Below are positions 1 through 6,469 of a stretch of DNA of 9,595 bases, in pieces. Source of the DNA: an uncultured Brevinema sp. (GTDB lineage: Bacteria; Spirochaetota; Brevinematia; Brevinematales; Brevinemataceae); NCBI GenBank assembly GCA_947036575.1, contig CAMQSH010000067.1, positions 1 to 9,595 of the forward strand, given 5' to 3'. Within the stretch, counting starts at the first letter, position 1. Every line of letters begins with the position of its first letter. The position numbers and the translations under genes are program-made. The notes beneath the pieces were generated by a model that was not told where the DNA came from, searched no databases, and saw only the letters and a program-made list of their open reading frames with translations.

Positions 1-2
1 CT

Positions 3-260
3 TTGACAATAAAAAGAGACAAAGCAAGAGAAAAATATTATAAAATTAAAGGAAGCGTATGGACGATAAATGATCTCTATGAAAGTGAGCAGCGAGGTCA
101 GTATTTACCAGAATTTATTAAAACAACGATTAATAGTCTTCCAAATTTTGCAATGGCAGAATGTTGGGTATGTGTTGATGATAATGAAACTCAAAAAATC
201 TTAAAAGATGCTGGAATGAAATTAGTATATGGTGGAATTTCTTTGAGAAGGGAATTGTAA
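3..260 (+). CDS. Probable GNAT-type acetyltransferase, C-terminal part only
   Basis: An open frame enters from the left edge and ends at TAA 258-260, leaving about 85 residues. The TTG at 3-5 is probably an internal codon, because the frame is open to the edge and no ribosome binding site can be seen. The segment IndLYeSEQRGqyL followed later by VDDNETQKILKDAGMKLVY resembles GNAT motif A (the Arg-Gly acetyl-CoA pyrophosphate loop) and the usual DN..A..ly.k.GF end, then a final beta strand (GISLRREL). That would make it the C-terminal half of an N-acetyltransferase with unknown substrate. The motif A glycines are only partly kept, so the assignment is tentative. It converges on the next gene with 2 bp between the two stop codons. 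Confidence 0.45.
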   Translation: MTIKRDKAREKYYKIKGSVWTINDLYESEQRGQYLPEFIKTTINSLPNFAMAECWVCVDDNETQKILKDAGMKLVYGGISLRREL

Positions 261-262
261 TA

Positions 263-958
263 TTATTTATTTATCCCTATAAAGGATAACATTCTTTCCA
301 TTTCACCATTATTTCTGTAAGAATAAAACTTTTTTGTACCATCATTATCTAAAGAACAATGAGTGCAATAATTACTAGGACGTATATTTTGACTAGGGAT
401 ACCAAGTTCTAACAAATCCTTAATAAGGATATCTTCCATGGGGAGGTATCCTTTTTCTGTAGGACAAGAGATATTAAACTCTTTTAGAATATCAGCACCT
501 ACTTCATAGCAAGAGTAACAGATATGAGGCCCTATTTGTATTTGAAGATTTGTAAGAGAAATTTTGAAATCTTGTACCATTTTTTGTATACTTTTAATAG
601 TGATTTTTTTTTGTAATCCTATTCGTCCACTATGGACAATACCTACTGTTACTGTGATAGGATCATATAAAAATACAGGGATACAATCTGCTGTTGTAAC
701 AGCGATTAGCTGAGTTTTTTGGTTTGTAATAAAAGCATCGGCATTAAGAGAGAGATCGTCTGTATTAATGTTTAAAGTAAGATCTGTGTGAATAAGTTTA
801 GCCGTAGTAAGGGAATCCATCTGATAAAGGTCTATTAATTGTTGATGAAAAGAGGGGATCTGATTGGGGATTATAAGTTTGTTAGAACAATTACCAAATT
901 TACGTGTGGTAATACCGGCAACGATATTGGGAAAATCTTTGAAATACTCTATTATCAT
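263..958 (-). CDS. pgeF: YfiH/PgeF family multicopper-oxidase-like (laccase domain) protein
   Basis: A 231-residue protein of the YfiH/DUF152 family, close to the usual 230-250 residues. Three residues match the catalytic/metal site of the family: His57 (LIHTD), Cys92 (TTADC) and His109 (VHSG). Other family blocks are ADCIPVFLYDP (91-100), GPHICYSCYEVG (143-154) and the C-terminal FYSYR (211-215) ending in LSFIG. The normally strong HAGWRG block reads HSGRIG here, keeping the His but not the Trp. Members have been described as purine nucleoside phosphorylase/adenosine deaminase-like enzymes and, in E. coli, as an editing factor that removes misincorporated amino acids from cytoplasmic peptidoglycan precursors. 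Which role applies here is not visible. The ATG at 956-958 is preceded by GAGGG on the minus strand (962-966). No convincing -35 box lies upstream; TATTAT at 989-994 is a possible -10. Confidence 0.88.
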   Translation of the reverse strand: MIIEYFKDFPNIVAGITTRKFGNCSNKLIIPNQIPSFHQQLIDLYQMDSLTTAKLIHTDLTLNINTDDLSLNADAFITNQKTQLIAVTTADCIPVFLYDPITVTVGIVHSGRIGLQKKITIKSIQKMVQDFKISLTNLQIQIGPHICYSCYEVGADILKEFNISCPTEKGYLPMEDILIKDLLELGIPSQNIRPSNYCTHCSLDNDGTKKFYSYRNNGEMERMLSFIGINK

Positions 959-1068
959 CCTACCCTCAAATATTTTTTTTGTTGATAAATAATATCATAT
1001 ATTCTTTAAAATAGCTAGTATTAAGGACTATTGTTATTTTTAAAAATGGTGTAAATATTTGGGTATAA

Positions 1069-1097
1069 TTGACTTTTTTTCAAAATTAAGATATAAT
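1069..1097 (+). promoter_or_regulatory. Sigma70-type promoter of the ctp-accD-lptB operon
   Basis: TTGACT at 1069-1074, a 17-bp spacer, then TATAAT at 1092-1097. This is a near-perfect housekeeping promoter. Transcription should start near 1104, giving a leader of about 35 nt before the ATG at 1139. A second TATAAT at 1064-1069 has no -35 partner. Confidence 0.85.
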
Positions 1098-1125
1098 GTG
1101 GGGAATACATTATTTTTAAATTGCC

Positions 1126-1131
1126 TGGAGG
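1126..1131 (+). promoter_or_regulatory. Ribosome binding site fixing the ctp start
   Basis: TGGAGG lies 7 nt before the ATG at 1139. It rules out the in-frame TTG at 1121, which lies upstream of this site and has no Shine-Dalgarno of its own. Confidence 0.85.
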
Positions 1132-1138
1132 CTCTTTT

Positions 1139-2683
1139 ATGAAAAATCAAAAGTTTTCTTTTTTTTATAATCGCTTGATTTTTATTATTTCTTTGGGACT
1201 TGCTTTTTTTACAGGAGTTTTTGTTAATGACCTTAAACAAGATAAAGTTGGGGGGAATCTATTTGGACAAGATACTGTAATTGACGAAAATTATTTTCGT
1301 TATTATGATATGTTTAGACAAGCTTATAAAATCCTTCAGGATGAATTTGTAGATGCCGAAAAAGTAGATGCAAAAACTTTGCTTTCTGGTGCTATTAAAG
1401 GAATGTTAGCTTCAACAGAAGATCCTTATACAGACTTTTTAACCCCTGAGATTGCTGAAGAATTTGCAGCAGGGCTTAATGCAACTTTTTATGGAGTTGG
1501 AATACGTATAGAAATGCGTCATGGTTGGCTTACTGTGGTTGCTCCTATCAAAGGTACACCAGCAGCAGAAGCAGATTTACAAGCTGGAGATCAAATTATT
1601 GAAATTGACGGAGAGACAACTAAAGGTTTAACTTCTCTAGAAGCAGTTGGAAAAATCAGAGGTGAATTAGGAACAGCAGTGGAATTCACCATTGGCAGAC
1701 CTGGTATTCTACAACCTTTTAAAGTATCACTAAAACGTGCTAAGATTGATATTGATACTGTGGAATATGCTGTAATACCACATAATGATCAAAAAATTGC
1801 TTATATTAAAATTATTGAATTTGGAATTCCTACAGAAAAAGAATTTGAAACAGTATTAAAAAAAGCTCTTGCAGAAACTCCCGACAGTATTATTCTTGAT
1901 GTAAGAAATAATCCTGGTGGTTTATTATCTGGGGTAGCAAAAATAGCTGATATGCTTTTAGAAGAAGGTTTGGTTGTTTATACAAGAGGACGGGTAGCTT
2001 CTGAAAATTTTGAATTTAAAGCAAGTACAAGAAATACCTTGATTGGTAAAAATATACCTCTTACTATTTTAGGAAATCAGGGTTCAGCTTCTGCTTCTGA
2101 GATTTTAATAGGGGCTCTTAAAGATACTGGAAGAGCAGTATTTGTAGGGAAGAATACTTTTGGTAAAGGCTGTGTACAAAAAACTTATCCTCTTTCTGAT
2201 GGCTCTTTACTCAAATATACCATTGCAAAATATTACTCACCTGCAGGTAATATTATAGCTAATATAGGAATTAAACCAGATGTTGAAGTAGGATTATGGT
2301 ATGATACCTTAACAGATGCTCAAAAAACTAGTGTCATCCAAATTCAAATGACTAATTATATTGCAGATTTTTTACAAGAAAACAAACAAACTGTAACAGA
2401 GGAAAAAATTGATCAATTACATACTGTATTGGTAAAAGATGGTTATAATATTACAAGAGAAGTTTTAGGATTTGTGATTTTACAACGCCAACATGCAACT
2501 TCAGATGATATATACAATCTTACTTTAGATGCTCAATTAGTAAAGGCATTAGAAATTGCTACAGATAATAGGATAGCAACTAATTATCAGTATTTTCATA
2601 CCGCTAAGACACTTGAAGAGTTAAAAGTTTTAGAAGAAAAGGCGTTAGAAGAATTTAAAAATCAATCTGAAACAAATAAATAA
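1139..2683 (+). CDS. ctpA: S41A C-terminal processing peptidase with PDZ domain (CtpA/CtpB type)
   Basis: A 514-residue serine protease with a non-cleaved N-terminal membrane anchor (about 11-30), placing the catalytic part outside the inner membrane. A dimerisation/helical region (about 50-115) is followed by a PDZ domain that begins at YGVGI (118-122) and runs to about 200. The S41 core contains DVRNNPGG (254-261), GSASASE (315-321) and GKNTFGKG (337-344). Spacing to known CtpB and D1 protease sites gives Ser318 as nucleophile, Lys343 as base and Gln347 as the third residue, all present. The core ends near residue 384 (IKPDVEV). The remaining 130 or so residues are a mostly helical, Glu/Lys/Gln-rich tail I do not recognise. 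These proteases trim C-termini of envelope proteins. It is the first gene of the operon, 16 bp before accD. Confidence 0.93.
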   Translation: MKNQKFSFFYNRLIFIISLGLAFFTGVFVNDLKQDKVGGNLFGQDTVIDENYFRYYDMFRQAYKILQDEFVDAEKVDAKTLLSGAIKGMLASTEDPYTDFLTPEIAEEFAAGLNATFYGVGIRIEMRHGWLTVVAPIKGTPAAEADLQAGDQIIEIDGETTKGLTSLEAVGKIRGELGTAVEFTIGRPGILQPFKVSLKRAKIDIDTVEYAVIPHNDQKIAYIKIIEFGIPTEKEFETVLKKALAETPDSIILDVRNNPGGLLSGVAKIADMLLEEGLVVYTRGRVASENFEFKASTRNTLIGKNIPLTILGNQGSASASEILIGALKDTGRAVFVGKNTFGKGCVQKTYPLSDGSLLKYTIAKYYSPAGNIIANIGIKPDVEVGLWYDTLTDAQKTSVIQIQMTNYIADFLQENKQTVTEEKIDQLHTVLVKDGYNITREVLGFVILQRQHATSDDIYNLTLDAQLVKALEIATDNRIATNYQYFHTAKTLEELKVLEEKALEEFKNQSETNK

Positions 2684-2699
2684 CACTAACGAGGAAGAT

Positions 2700-3530
2700 A
2701 TGTCGTGGTTTAACCTAAATAATAAAAAAAATGCTAATACAATAGAAAAACATAGTAATGTCCACAAATGTAAAGAATGTTCTGCTTCTTCGCCAATAGA
2801 CAAATATATTATGAATTATAAAGTGTGTCCAAAATGTGATAATCATGATAGAATAACAGGAATAGAAAGAATGGATCTCATTTTAGATAGTAATTCTTTT
2901 ATTGAAACTAATGCAGATCTACTATCAAAAGACTTTTTAGATTTTTTTGATGGAGAGGTTTTTTATGAGAACAAATTAAAAACAACACGCCAACAAAAAA
3001 ATATCAATGATGCTGTTAGAACAGGAAAAGGTACTCTTAATGGAGTTCATGTGAATATTGCTTGTATGGACTTTGGATTCATGGGTGGAAGTATGGGATC
3101 TGTTGTAGGTGAAAAAATTACTAGAACTATAGAACTTGCTACCAAAGAAAAAACACCTGTGATTATTGTTTGTGCTTCTGGAGGTGCTAGGATGCAAGAA
3201 GGAATTGTTTCCTTAATGCAAATGGCTAAAACTTCAGCAGCTTTAGAGAGACATAGTGAAGCAGGATTTGTATATATTTCTGTGCTTACTCATCCTACTA
3301 CAGGTGGGGTATCAGCTTCTTTTGCAATGCTAGGGGATTTTATTGTTGCTGAACCAAAAGCTTTAGTAGGCTTTGCAGGTCCTCGTGTTATTTCTCAAAC
3401 AATCAAACAAAAATTACCTGAAGGTTTTCAACGTGCTGAATTTGTTCAAGAACATGGGTTCGTGGATATTATTAGCCATAGAAAAGATCTAAAAGACACA
3501 TTATCAAAATTAATTTATTATACGAGTTAA
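2700..3530 (+). CDS. accD: Acetyl-CoA carboxylase carboxyltransferase subunit beta
   Basis: A 276-residue beta subunit of the AccA/AccD carboxyltransferase, which moves the carboxyl group from carboxy-biotin to acetyl-CoA to make malonyl-CoA, the committed step of fatty acid synthesis. The N-terminal zinc ribbon is intact: Cys24 and Cys27 (CKEC), Cys43 and Cys46 (CPKC). The crotonase-fold body carries the AccD signatures FMGGSMGSVVGEK, ASGGARMQEG, SLMQMAKTSAAL, PTTGGVSASFAMLGD and GFAGPRVISQTI, then LPEGFQRAEF near the C-terminus. Length is slightly short of the usual 280-300, mainly at the ends. The ATG has GAGGAA at 2691-2696. AccA, AccB and AccC are not in this window. accD is co-transcribed with the protease gene before it and lptB after it. 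Confidence 0.97.
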   Translation: MSWFNLNNKKNANTIEKHSNVHKCKECSASSPIDKYIMNYKVCPKCDNHDRITGIERMDLILDSNSFIETNADLLSKDFLDFFDGEVFYENKLKTTRQQKNINDAVRTGKGTLNGVHVNIACMDFGFMGGSMGSVVGEKITRTIELATKEKTPVIIVCASGGARMQEGIVSLMQMAKTSAALERHSEAGFVYISVLTHPTTGGVSASFAMLGDFIVAEPKALVGFAGPRVISQTIKQKLPEGFQRAEFVQEHGFVDIISHRKDLKDTLSKLIYYTS

Positions 3531-3532
3531 CT

Positions 3533-4294
3533 ATGAGTATTACACAAGGTAACGAAAATGTACAAATTTTATCTGGATTGGTTGCTAATAATCTTCAAAA
3601 ATCTTATGGAAAACGCCTTGTTGTAAAAGGTATATCTATACATGTCCAACCAGGTGAAGTTGTAGGACTTTTGGGACCGAATGGAGCTGGAAAGACAACG
3701 ACTTTTAGTATGCTTGTAGGATTATTAAGACCTAATGAAGGTGAAGTACTGTTGGATGGGGATAATATTACTCACCTTCGTATGTATCAGCGTGCTCGAC
3801 GAGGGGTAGGATATCTTCCTCAGGAATTATCTATTTTTCGTAAACTGAGTGTAGAAGATAATATTAGAGCTGTACTAGAAATTCGTGGATTAGAAAAAGA
3901 AGAAATAGATGCCACTGTTGAATCATTGCTAACAGATTTAGGTCTTCATAAAATTAGAAAACAATTGGGTTATACTTTGTCTGGTGGTGAAAAACGAAGA
4001 ACAGAAGTTGCTCGTATTTTGGCTATACAACCTCGTTTTTTATTAATGGATGAACCATTTACGGGTATTGATCCAATAGCTATTGCAGATATTCAACGCT
4101 TAGTTTTAGAATTAAGAAGTAAATGGGGTTTAGGGATTCTTATTACAGATCATAATGTTCGTGAAACATTAAAAATTGTTGATAGAACTTATATTTGTTA
4201 TGATGGACAAATCCTTGTTAGTGGTACAGCTCAAGATCTTGTAGAAAATGAAGAAGCTCGACGTACCTATCTTGGTAGTGACTTTACAATTTAA
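3533..4294 (+). CDS. lptB: LPS export ABC transporter ATP-binding protein LptB
   Basis: A 253-residue ABC ATPase that powers LptB2FG, the inner-membrane complex that extracts lipopolysaccharide and feeds it to the Lpt bridge. Walker A is GPNGAGKT (48-55), the Q-loop is YLPQE with Gln97, the signature is LSGGE (149-153), Walker B ends in Asp173-Glu174 and the H-loop is His207. LptB-specific blocks separate it from LivF/LivG and other ABC proteins: YLPQELSIFRKLSVEDNI, DEPFTGIDPIAI, ITDHNVRETL and the C-terminal YLG..F. Walker B reads LLMDEP where LLDEP is more common. The start lies 2 bp after the accD stop with no clear Shine-Dalgarno, so translation is probably coupled to accD. The N-terminus is about 12 residues longer than usual. 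LptF, LptG, LptC and LptA are not in the window. Confidence 0.94.
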   Translation: MSITQGNENVQILSGLVANNLQKSYGKRLVVKGISIHVQPGEVVGLLGPNGAGKTTTFSMLVGLLRPNEGEVLLDGDNITHLRMYQRARRGVGYLPQELSIFRKLSVEDNIRAVLEIRGLEKEEIDATVESLLTDLGLHKIRKQLGYTLSGGEKRRTEVARILAIQPRFLLMDEPFTGIDPIAIADIQRLVLELRSKWGLGILITDHNVRETLKIVDRTYICYDGQILVSGTAQDLVENEEARRTYLGSDFTI

Positions 4295-4300
4295 AAACAC

Positions 4301-4337
4301 AGATAGACTTTTTGGAGAAGGTCTATCTATTTTTATT
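4301..4337 (+). terminator. Rho-independent terminator after lptB
   Basis: AGATAGAC (4301-4308) pairs with GTCTATCT (4321-4328). Inner pairs extend the stem to about 11 bp around a 6-nt loop, and the sequence ATTTTTATTT follows. It ends the ctp-accD-lptB operon. The next gene's ribosome binding site begins only about 7 nt beyond the T-rich tail. Confidence 0.8.
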
Positions 4338-4354
4338 TAAATAAAGAGGTAGTA

Positions 4355-5260
4355 GTGATTACAACAATTACATTAAATCCAGCAGTAGACTATCACCTTA
4401 GCTTAGATGTTTTAACAGAAGGGCAAAGTTTGTCTTCTAAGAAATCTAAATATTTTGCTGGTGGTAAGGGAATTAATGTTTCTAATGTTTTAAAAAATCT
4501 TAAAAAACCAAGTAATGCTCTTGCTTTTTTAGGTGGATTTACAGGGGATTTTATTCAATTACTTACAAAAGATATCTTAATAAAAATTCCTATTCAAGAT
4601 ACAACACGTATTAATACGAAAATAAAAACATTAGAAACAGAGACAGAAATTCATGGAGTAGCACCAAATATTTCTTCTGAAGAGTTTATAATATTAAAAC
4701 AAAAACTAGAATCTCTGGATATGGATTATCTTGTATTATCAGGATCTTTACCACCTAGTTTACCAGCAGATACTTATCTACAATTAATTCAAACTGTTTC
4801 CTCAAAAACCAAAATTATTCTTGATACTAGAGGTCAAGCATTACAAAAGGCTATTATTAGTCCCAATATATTTTTATTAAAACCAAATAAAGTAGAATTA
4901 AGTGAATTTTTTAATTGTCCAATTGATACAAATAAAGATATATTAGTATATGCACAAAAAATGTATAAAAATTATAATATACAATTTTTAATAATTTCCA
5001 TGGGTAGTGAGGGGGCTTATTTTCTTTATCAAGATTTTATCTATTTTGCCAAGGGATTAGAAGGTGCTTTAATTAGTAGTGTTGGTGCAGGAGATTCTAT
5101 GATAGCAGGTTTTATTTCTCGATATATTGATACTCAAGATGCTATAGAATCTTTTAAATATGCTATTGCTTGTGGTAGTGGGACTGCTTTTTCCCACGAT
5201 CTTTGCACCCTAGAAAAAGCTAACGAATTATATAAAAAAGTTATAGTAGAGTCAATATAA
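4355..5260 (+). CDS. fruK: PfkB-family sugar-phosphate kinase, 1-phosphofructokinase type
   Basis: A 302-codon frame read from GTG at 4355, chosen because GAGG at 4346-4349 lies 5 nt upstream and the protein then begins with the family's I.TITLNPAVD. Ribokinase-fold landmarks of the FruK/LacC subgroup are the substrate Asp12, AGGKGINVSNVLKNL (35-49), LSGSLPPSLP (128-137), LKPN (175-178) and GAGD (244-247), where Asp247 is the catalytic base. Such enzymes phosphorylate fructose 1-phosphate to fructose 1,6-bisphosphate, or tagatose 6-phosphate in LacC. The adjoining PTS EIIA favours FruK but does not prove it, because no EIIBC is next to it. There is no clear promoter between the lptB terminator and the start. 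Confidence 0.82.
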   Translation: MITTITLNPAVDYHLSLDVLTEGQSLSSKKSKYFAGGKGINVSNVLKNLKKPSNALAFLGGFTGDFIQLLTKDILIKIPIQDTTRINTKIKTLETETEIHGVAPNISSEEFIILKQKLESLDMDYLVLSGSLPPSLPADTYLQLIQTVSSKTKIILDTRGQALQKAIISPNIFLLKPNKVELSEFFNCPIDTNKDILVYAQKMYKNYNIQFLIISMGSEGAYFLYQDFIYFAKGLEGALISSVGAGDSMIAGFISRYIDTQDAIESFKYAIACGSGTAFSHDLCTLEKANELYKKVIVESI

Positions 5261-5284
5261 AAAATATAAATATGGGAGTAAATT

Positions 5285-5764
5285 ATGAATAAAGTTACTA
5301 ACTTAATAAGTAGAAAAAATATTTTATTGAATATAGAATTGTCTTCTAAAGATGATGTTTTGAAATATATTGCAACACATTTTGTGGAGCAAGGACATGC
5401 TTGTTCTGTAGAATTAGTACTTGCTGAAATGTATAAGAGAGAAGCTATGGGAGCGACTATTATCGATACTCACTTAGCAATGCCTCATGCAAAATCAAAA
5501 GATATCACTAAAGCGGGAATAGTGATCCTTCGTTTGAAAAACCCTGTCGTTTGGAATACTGAAACTAAAGAAGAGATTTCTTTAGTTATTATGTTAGGTC
5601 TTACAGATCATCATAATGATCTTCATATTGAAGTGATTTCTGAAATTAGTCAAGTACTATTGGAAGAAGATGGAATTCAGAAATTATTAAATTTTGGTAC
5701 TACTCAAGAAATAGTACATTTTTTAGATAAGGGTGTCTATTCTTTAGAAAATGATAATAGCTAA
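5285..5764 (+). CDS. Stand-alone PTS EIIA, fructose/nitrogen (PtsN-like) type
   Basis: A 159-residue single-domain EIIA of the fructose/mannitol/PtsN family (PTS EIIA type 2). The phospho-accepting histidine is His68 in LAMPHAK, preceded by the conserved KREAMGATIID (51-61). The conserved DLHIEVISEIS segment follows in the second half. EIIA takes phosphate from HPr and passes it to EIIB, or acts as a regulator when it is not joined to a permease. There is no fused HPr, EIIB or EIIC domain, and the next gene is on the other strand. It lies 24 bp after the kinase gene with GGGAG at 5274-5278, so the two form an operon. It could serve an unlinked fructose permease or be a PtsN-like regulator; sequence alone does not decide. 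Confidence 0.87.
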   Translation: MNKVTNLISRKNILLNIELSSKDDVLKYIATHFVEQGHACSVELVLAEMYKREAMGATIIDTHLAMPHAKSKDITKAGIVILRLKNPVVWNTETKEEISLVIMLGLTDHHNDLHIEVISEISQVLLEEDGIQKLLNFGTTQEIVHFLDKGVYSLENDNS

Positions 5765-5778
5765 AAATATTTGAAAAT

Positions 5779-5810
5779 AAAAAACAGTTCTATTATTAGA
5801 ACTGTTTTTT
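5779..5810. terminator. Bidirectional rho-independent terminator between EIIA and pth2
   Basis: A perfect 14-bp stem (5779-5792 with 5797-5810) around the loop TTAT. The outer six pairs are A-T, so a T run follows the hairpin on either strand. It serves the fruK-EIIA operon on plus and pth2 on minus, whose genes converge here. Confidence 0.9.
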
Positions 5811-5832
5811 ATATTATGTATTTGAAAGTTAT

Positions 5833-6201
5833 TTATAATAGGGGTAGGTGTCTTGTAATAGGATCAATCAATTCTGTAGGTGCAGGACCAAATCCAAGAG
5901 CCGTGAGTGTCGGTTGTCCCCCAAATTCTGTTTTACCAGCATCCTTAATAATAGAACAAGCTAATCCTGTAGCTTTTATTTTTTCCCAAAGCTCTAAAAG
6001 TTCCTCTTCAGAATGCACACCTACAGCGATTTTGGCTTGACCATAAGTAAACCACTGTTCTACATGATGTGCTGTATCAGGGCGGGAAAGACCATCAAAA
6101 ACAGCACTTACAGAAGCATGTGCTCCTTGAGCTATTAATTTACCTTTACGAATACCATTAGTATTTGGAAATCTAGTACGAATAATAAGAATTTGTTTCA
6201 T
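5833..6201 (-). CDS. pth2: Peptidyl-tRNA hydrolase, archaeal/eukaryotic PTH2 type
   Basis: A 122-residue protein of the Pth2 family, which hydrolyses the ester of peptidyl-tRNAs released early from ribosomes and so recycles tRNA. It is not related in fold to the usual bacterial Pth1. Landmarks: the first strand ILIIRTR, KGKLIAQGAHAS (19-30), GQAKIAV (54-60), the SEEEL helix, KDAGKTE (86-92), and GPAP then LIDPITRHLPLL at the C-terminus, all in family order and at typical length. I chose the ATG at 6199-6201 because GGAG lies 6 nt before it, the same spacing as at the 9297 gene. An in-frame ATG at 6211-6213 would add four residues but overlaps that binding site. The gene follows the tRNA operon terminator directly, with no room for a separate promoter. 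Confidence 0.9.
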   Translation of the reverse strand: MKQILIIRTRFPNTNGIRKGKLIAQGAHASVSAVFDGLSRPDTAHHVEQWFTYGQAKIAVGVHSEEELLELWEKIKATGLACSIIKDAGKTEFGGQPTLTALGFGPAPTELIDPITRHLPLL

Positions 6202-6215
6202 AAAATACTCCATAT

Positions 6216-6242
6216 AAGAAAAACCGCCCCGAAGGACGGTTT
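6216..6242 (-). terminator. UUCG-capped rho-independent terminator after tRNA-Gly
   Basis: On the minus strand AAACCGTCC (6242-6234) pairs over 9 bp, with one G-U, to GGGCGGTTT (6229-6221). The stem is closed by a C(UUCG)G tetraloop and followed by TTTTTCTTAT (the last two stem T residues included). It starts 2 nt after the tRNA-Gly 3' end, and the T tract runs up to the pth2 ribosome binding site, so it can act as an attenuator for pth2. Confidence 0.85.
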
Positions 6243-6244
6243 CT

Positions 6245-6316
6245 AGCGGGAGAAGGGATTTGAACCCTCGGCCCTCGCCTTGGCAAGGCGATGCTCTACC
6301 CCTGAGCTACTCCCGC
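6245..6316 (-). tRNA. tRNA-Gly (GCC)
   Basis: A complete cloverleaf: acceptor GCGGGAG/CTCCCGC, D stem GCTC/GAGC, anticodon stem TCGCC/GGCGA with loop TTGCCAA, T arm GAGGG-TTCAAAT-CCCTT, discriminator U73 as usual for glycine. CCA is not encoded. It is the last tRNA of the operon. Confidence 0.95.
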
Positions 6317-6332
6317 GCGTTATCGATTTTCT

Positions 6333-6415
6333 TGCGAAAGGTGGGACTCGAACCCACACACCTTTTGGGCACTAGATCCTAAATCTAGCGTGTCTACCAG
6401 TTTCACCACTCTCGC
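6333..6415 (-). tRNA. tRNA-Leu (TAG)
   Basis: A class II tRNA of about 83 nt with a long variable arm. Acceptor GCGAGAG/CTTTCGC has one G-U. The anticodon stem CTAGA/TCTAG encloses the loop TTTAGGA, giving anticodon UAG. T arm GTGGG-TTCGAGT-CCCAC, discriminator A73. CCA is not encoded. Confidence 0.95.
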
Positions 6416-6432
6416 TAATGAATTTTTTTATT

Positions 6433-6469
6433 AAAAAAAAATAGAGATGTTAGAATAGACCTTCATCTC
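6433..6469 (-). terminator. Probable internal terminator between tRNA-Arg(TCG) and tRNA-Leu
   Basis: On the minus strand GAGATG (6469-6464) pairs with CATCTC (6449-6444) around a 14-nt loop, followed by TA and then nine Ts (6441-6433). The stem starts at the discriminator base of tRNA-Arg(TCG), so it competes with 3'-end processing. The 6-bp stem and large loop make it weaker than the other terminators. No good promoter for tRNA-Leu follows it. Confidence 0.45.

Noticed and set aside
271..289. Hairpin TTATCC/GGATAA at the pgeF 3' end as a convergent terminator
   Set aside because: Six weak base pairs inside coding sequence with no T run on either strand.
1040..1240. Minus-strand open frame of 66 codons over the ctp promoter and start
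   Set aside because: Low-complexity Lys/Asn-rich translation, no ribosome binding site, overlaps a strong promoter and a clear gene.
2976..3197. Minus-strand open frame inside accD
   Set aside because: Ser/Asn/Thr-rich shadow translation opposite a highly conserved gene.
5771..6040. Plus-strand open frame opposite pth2
   Set aside because: Starts inside the bidirectional terminator and is a mirror of the pth2 coding sequence; no supporting signals.
6416..6443. Separate promoter for tRNA-Leu in the A/T run
   Set aside because: TAATAA resembles a -10, but no -35 box lies at a suitable distance; homopolymer runs make chance matches likely.
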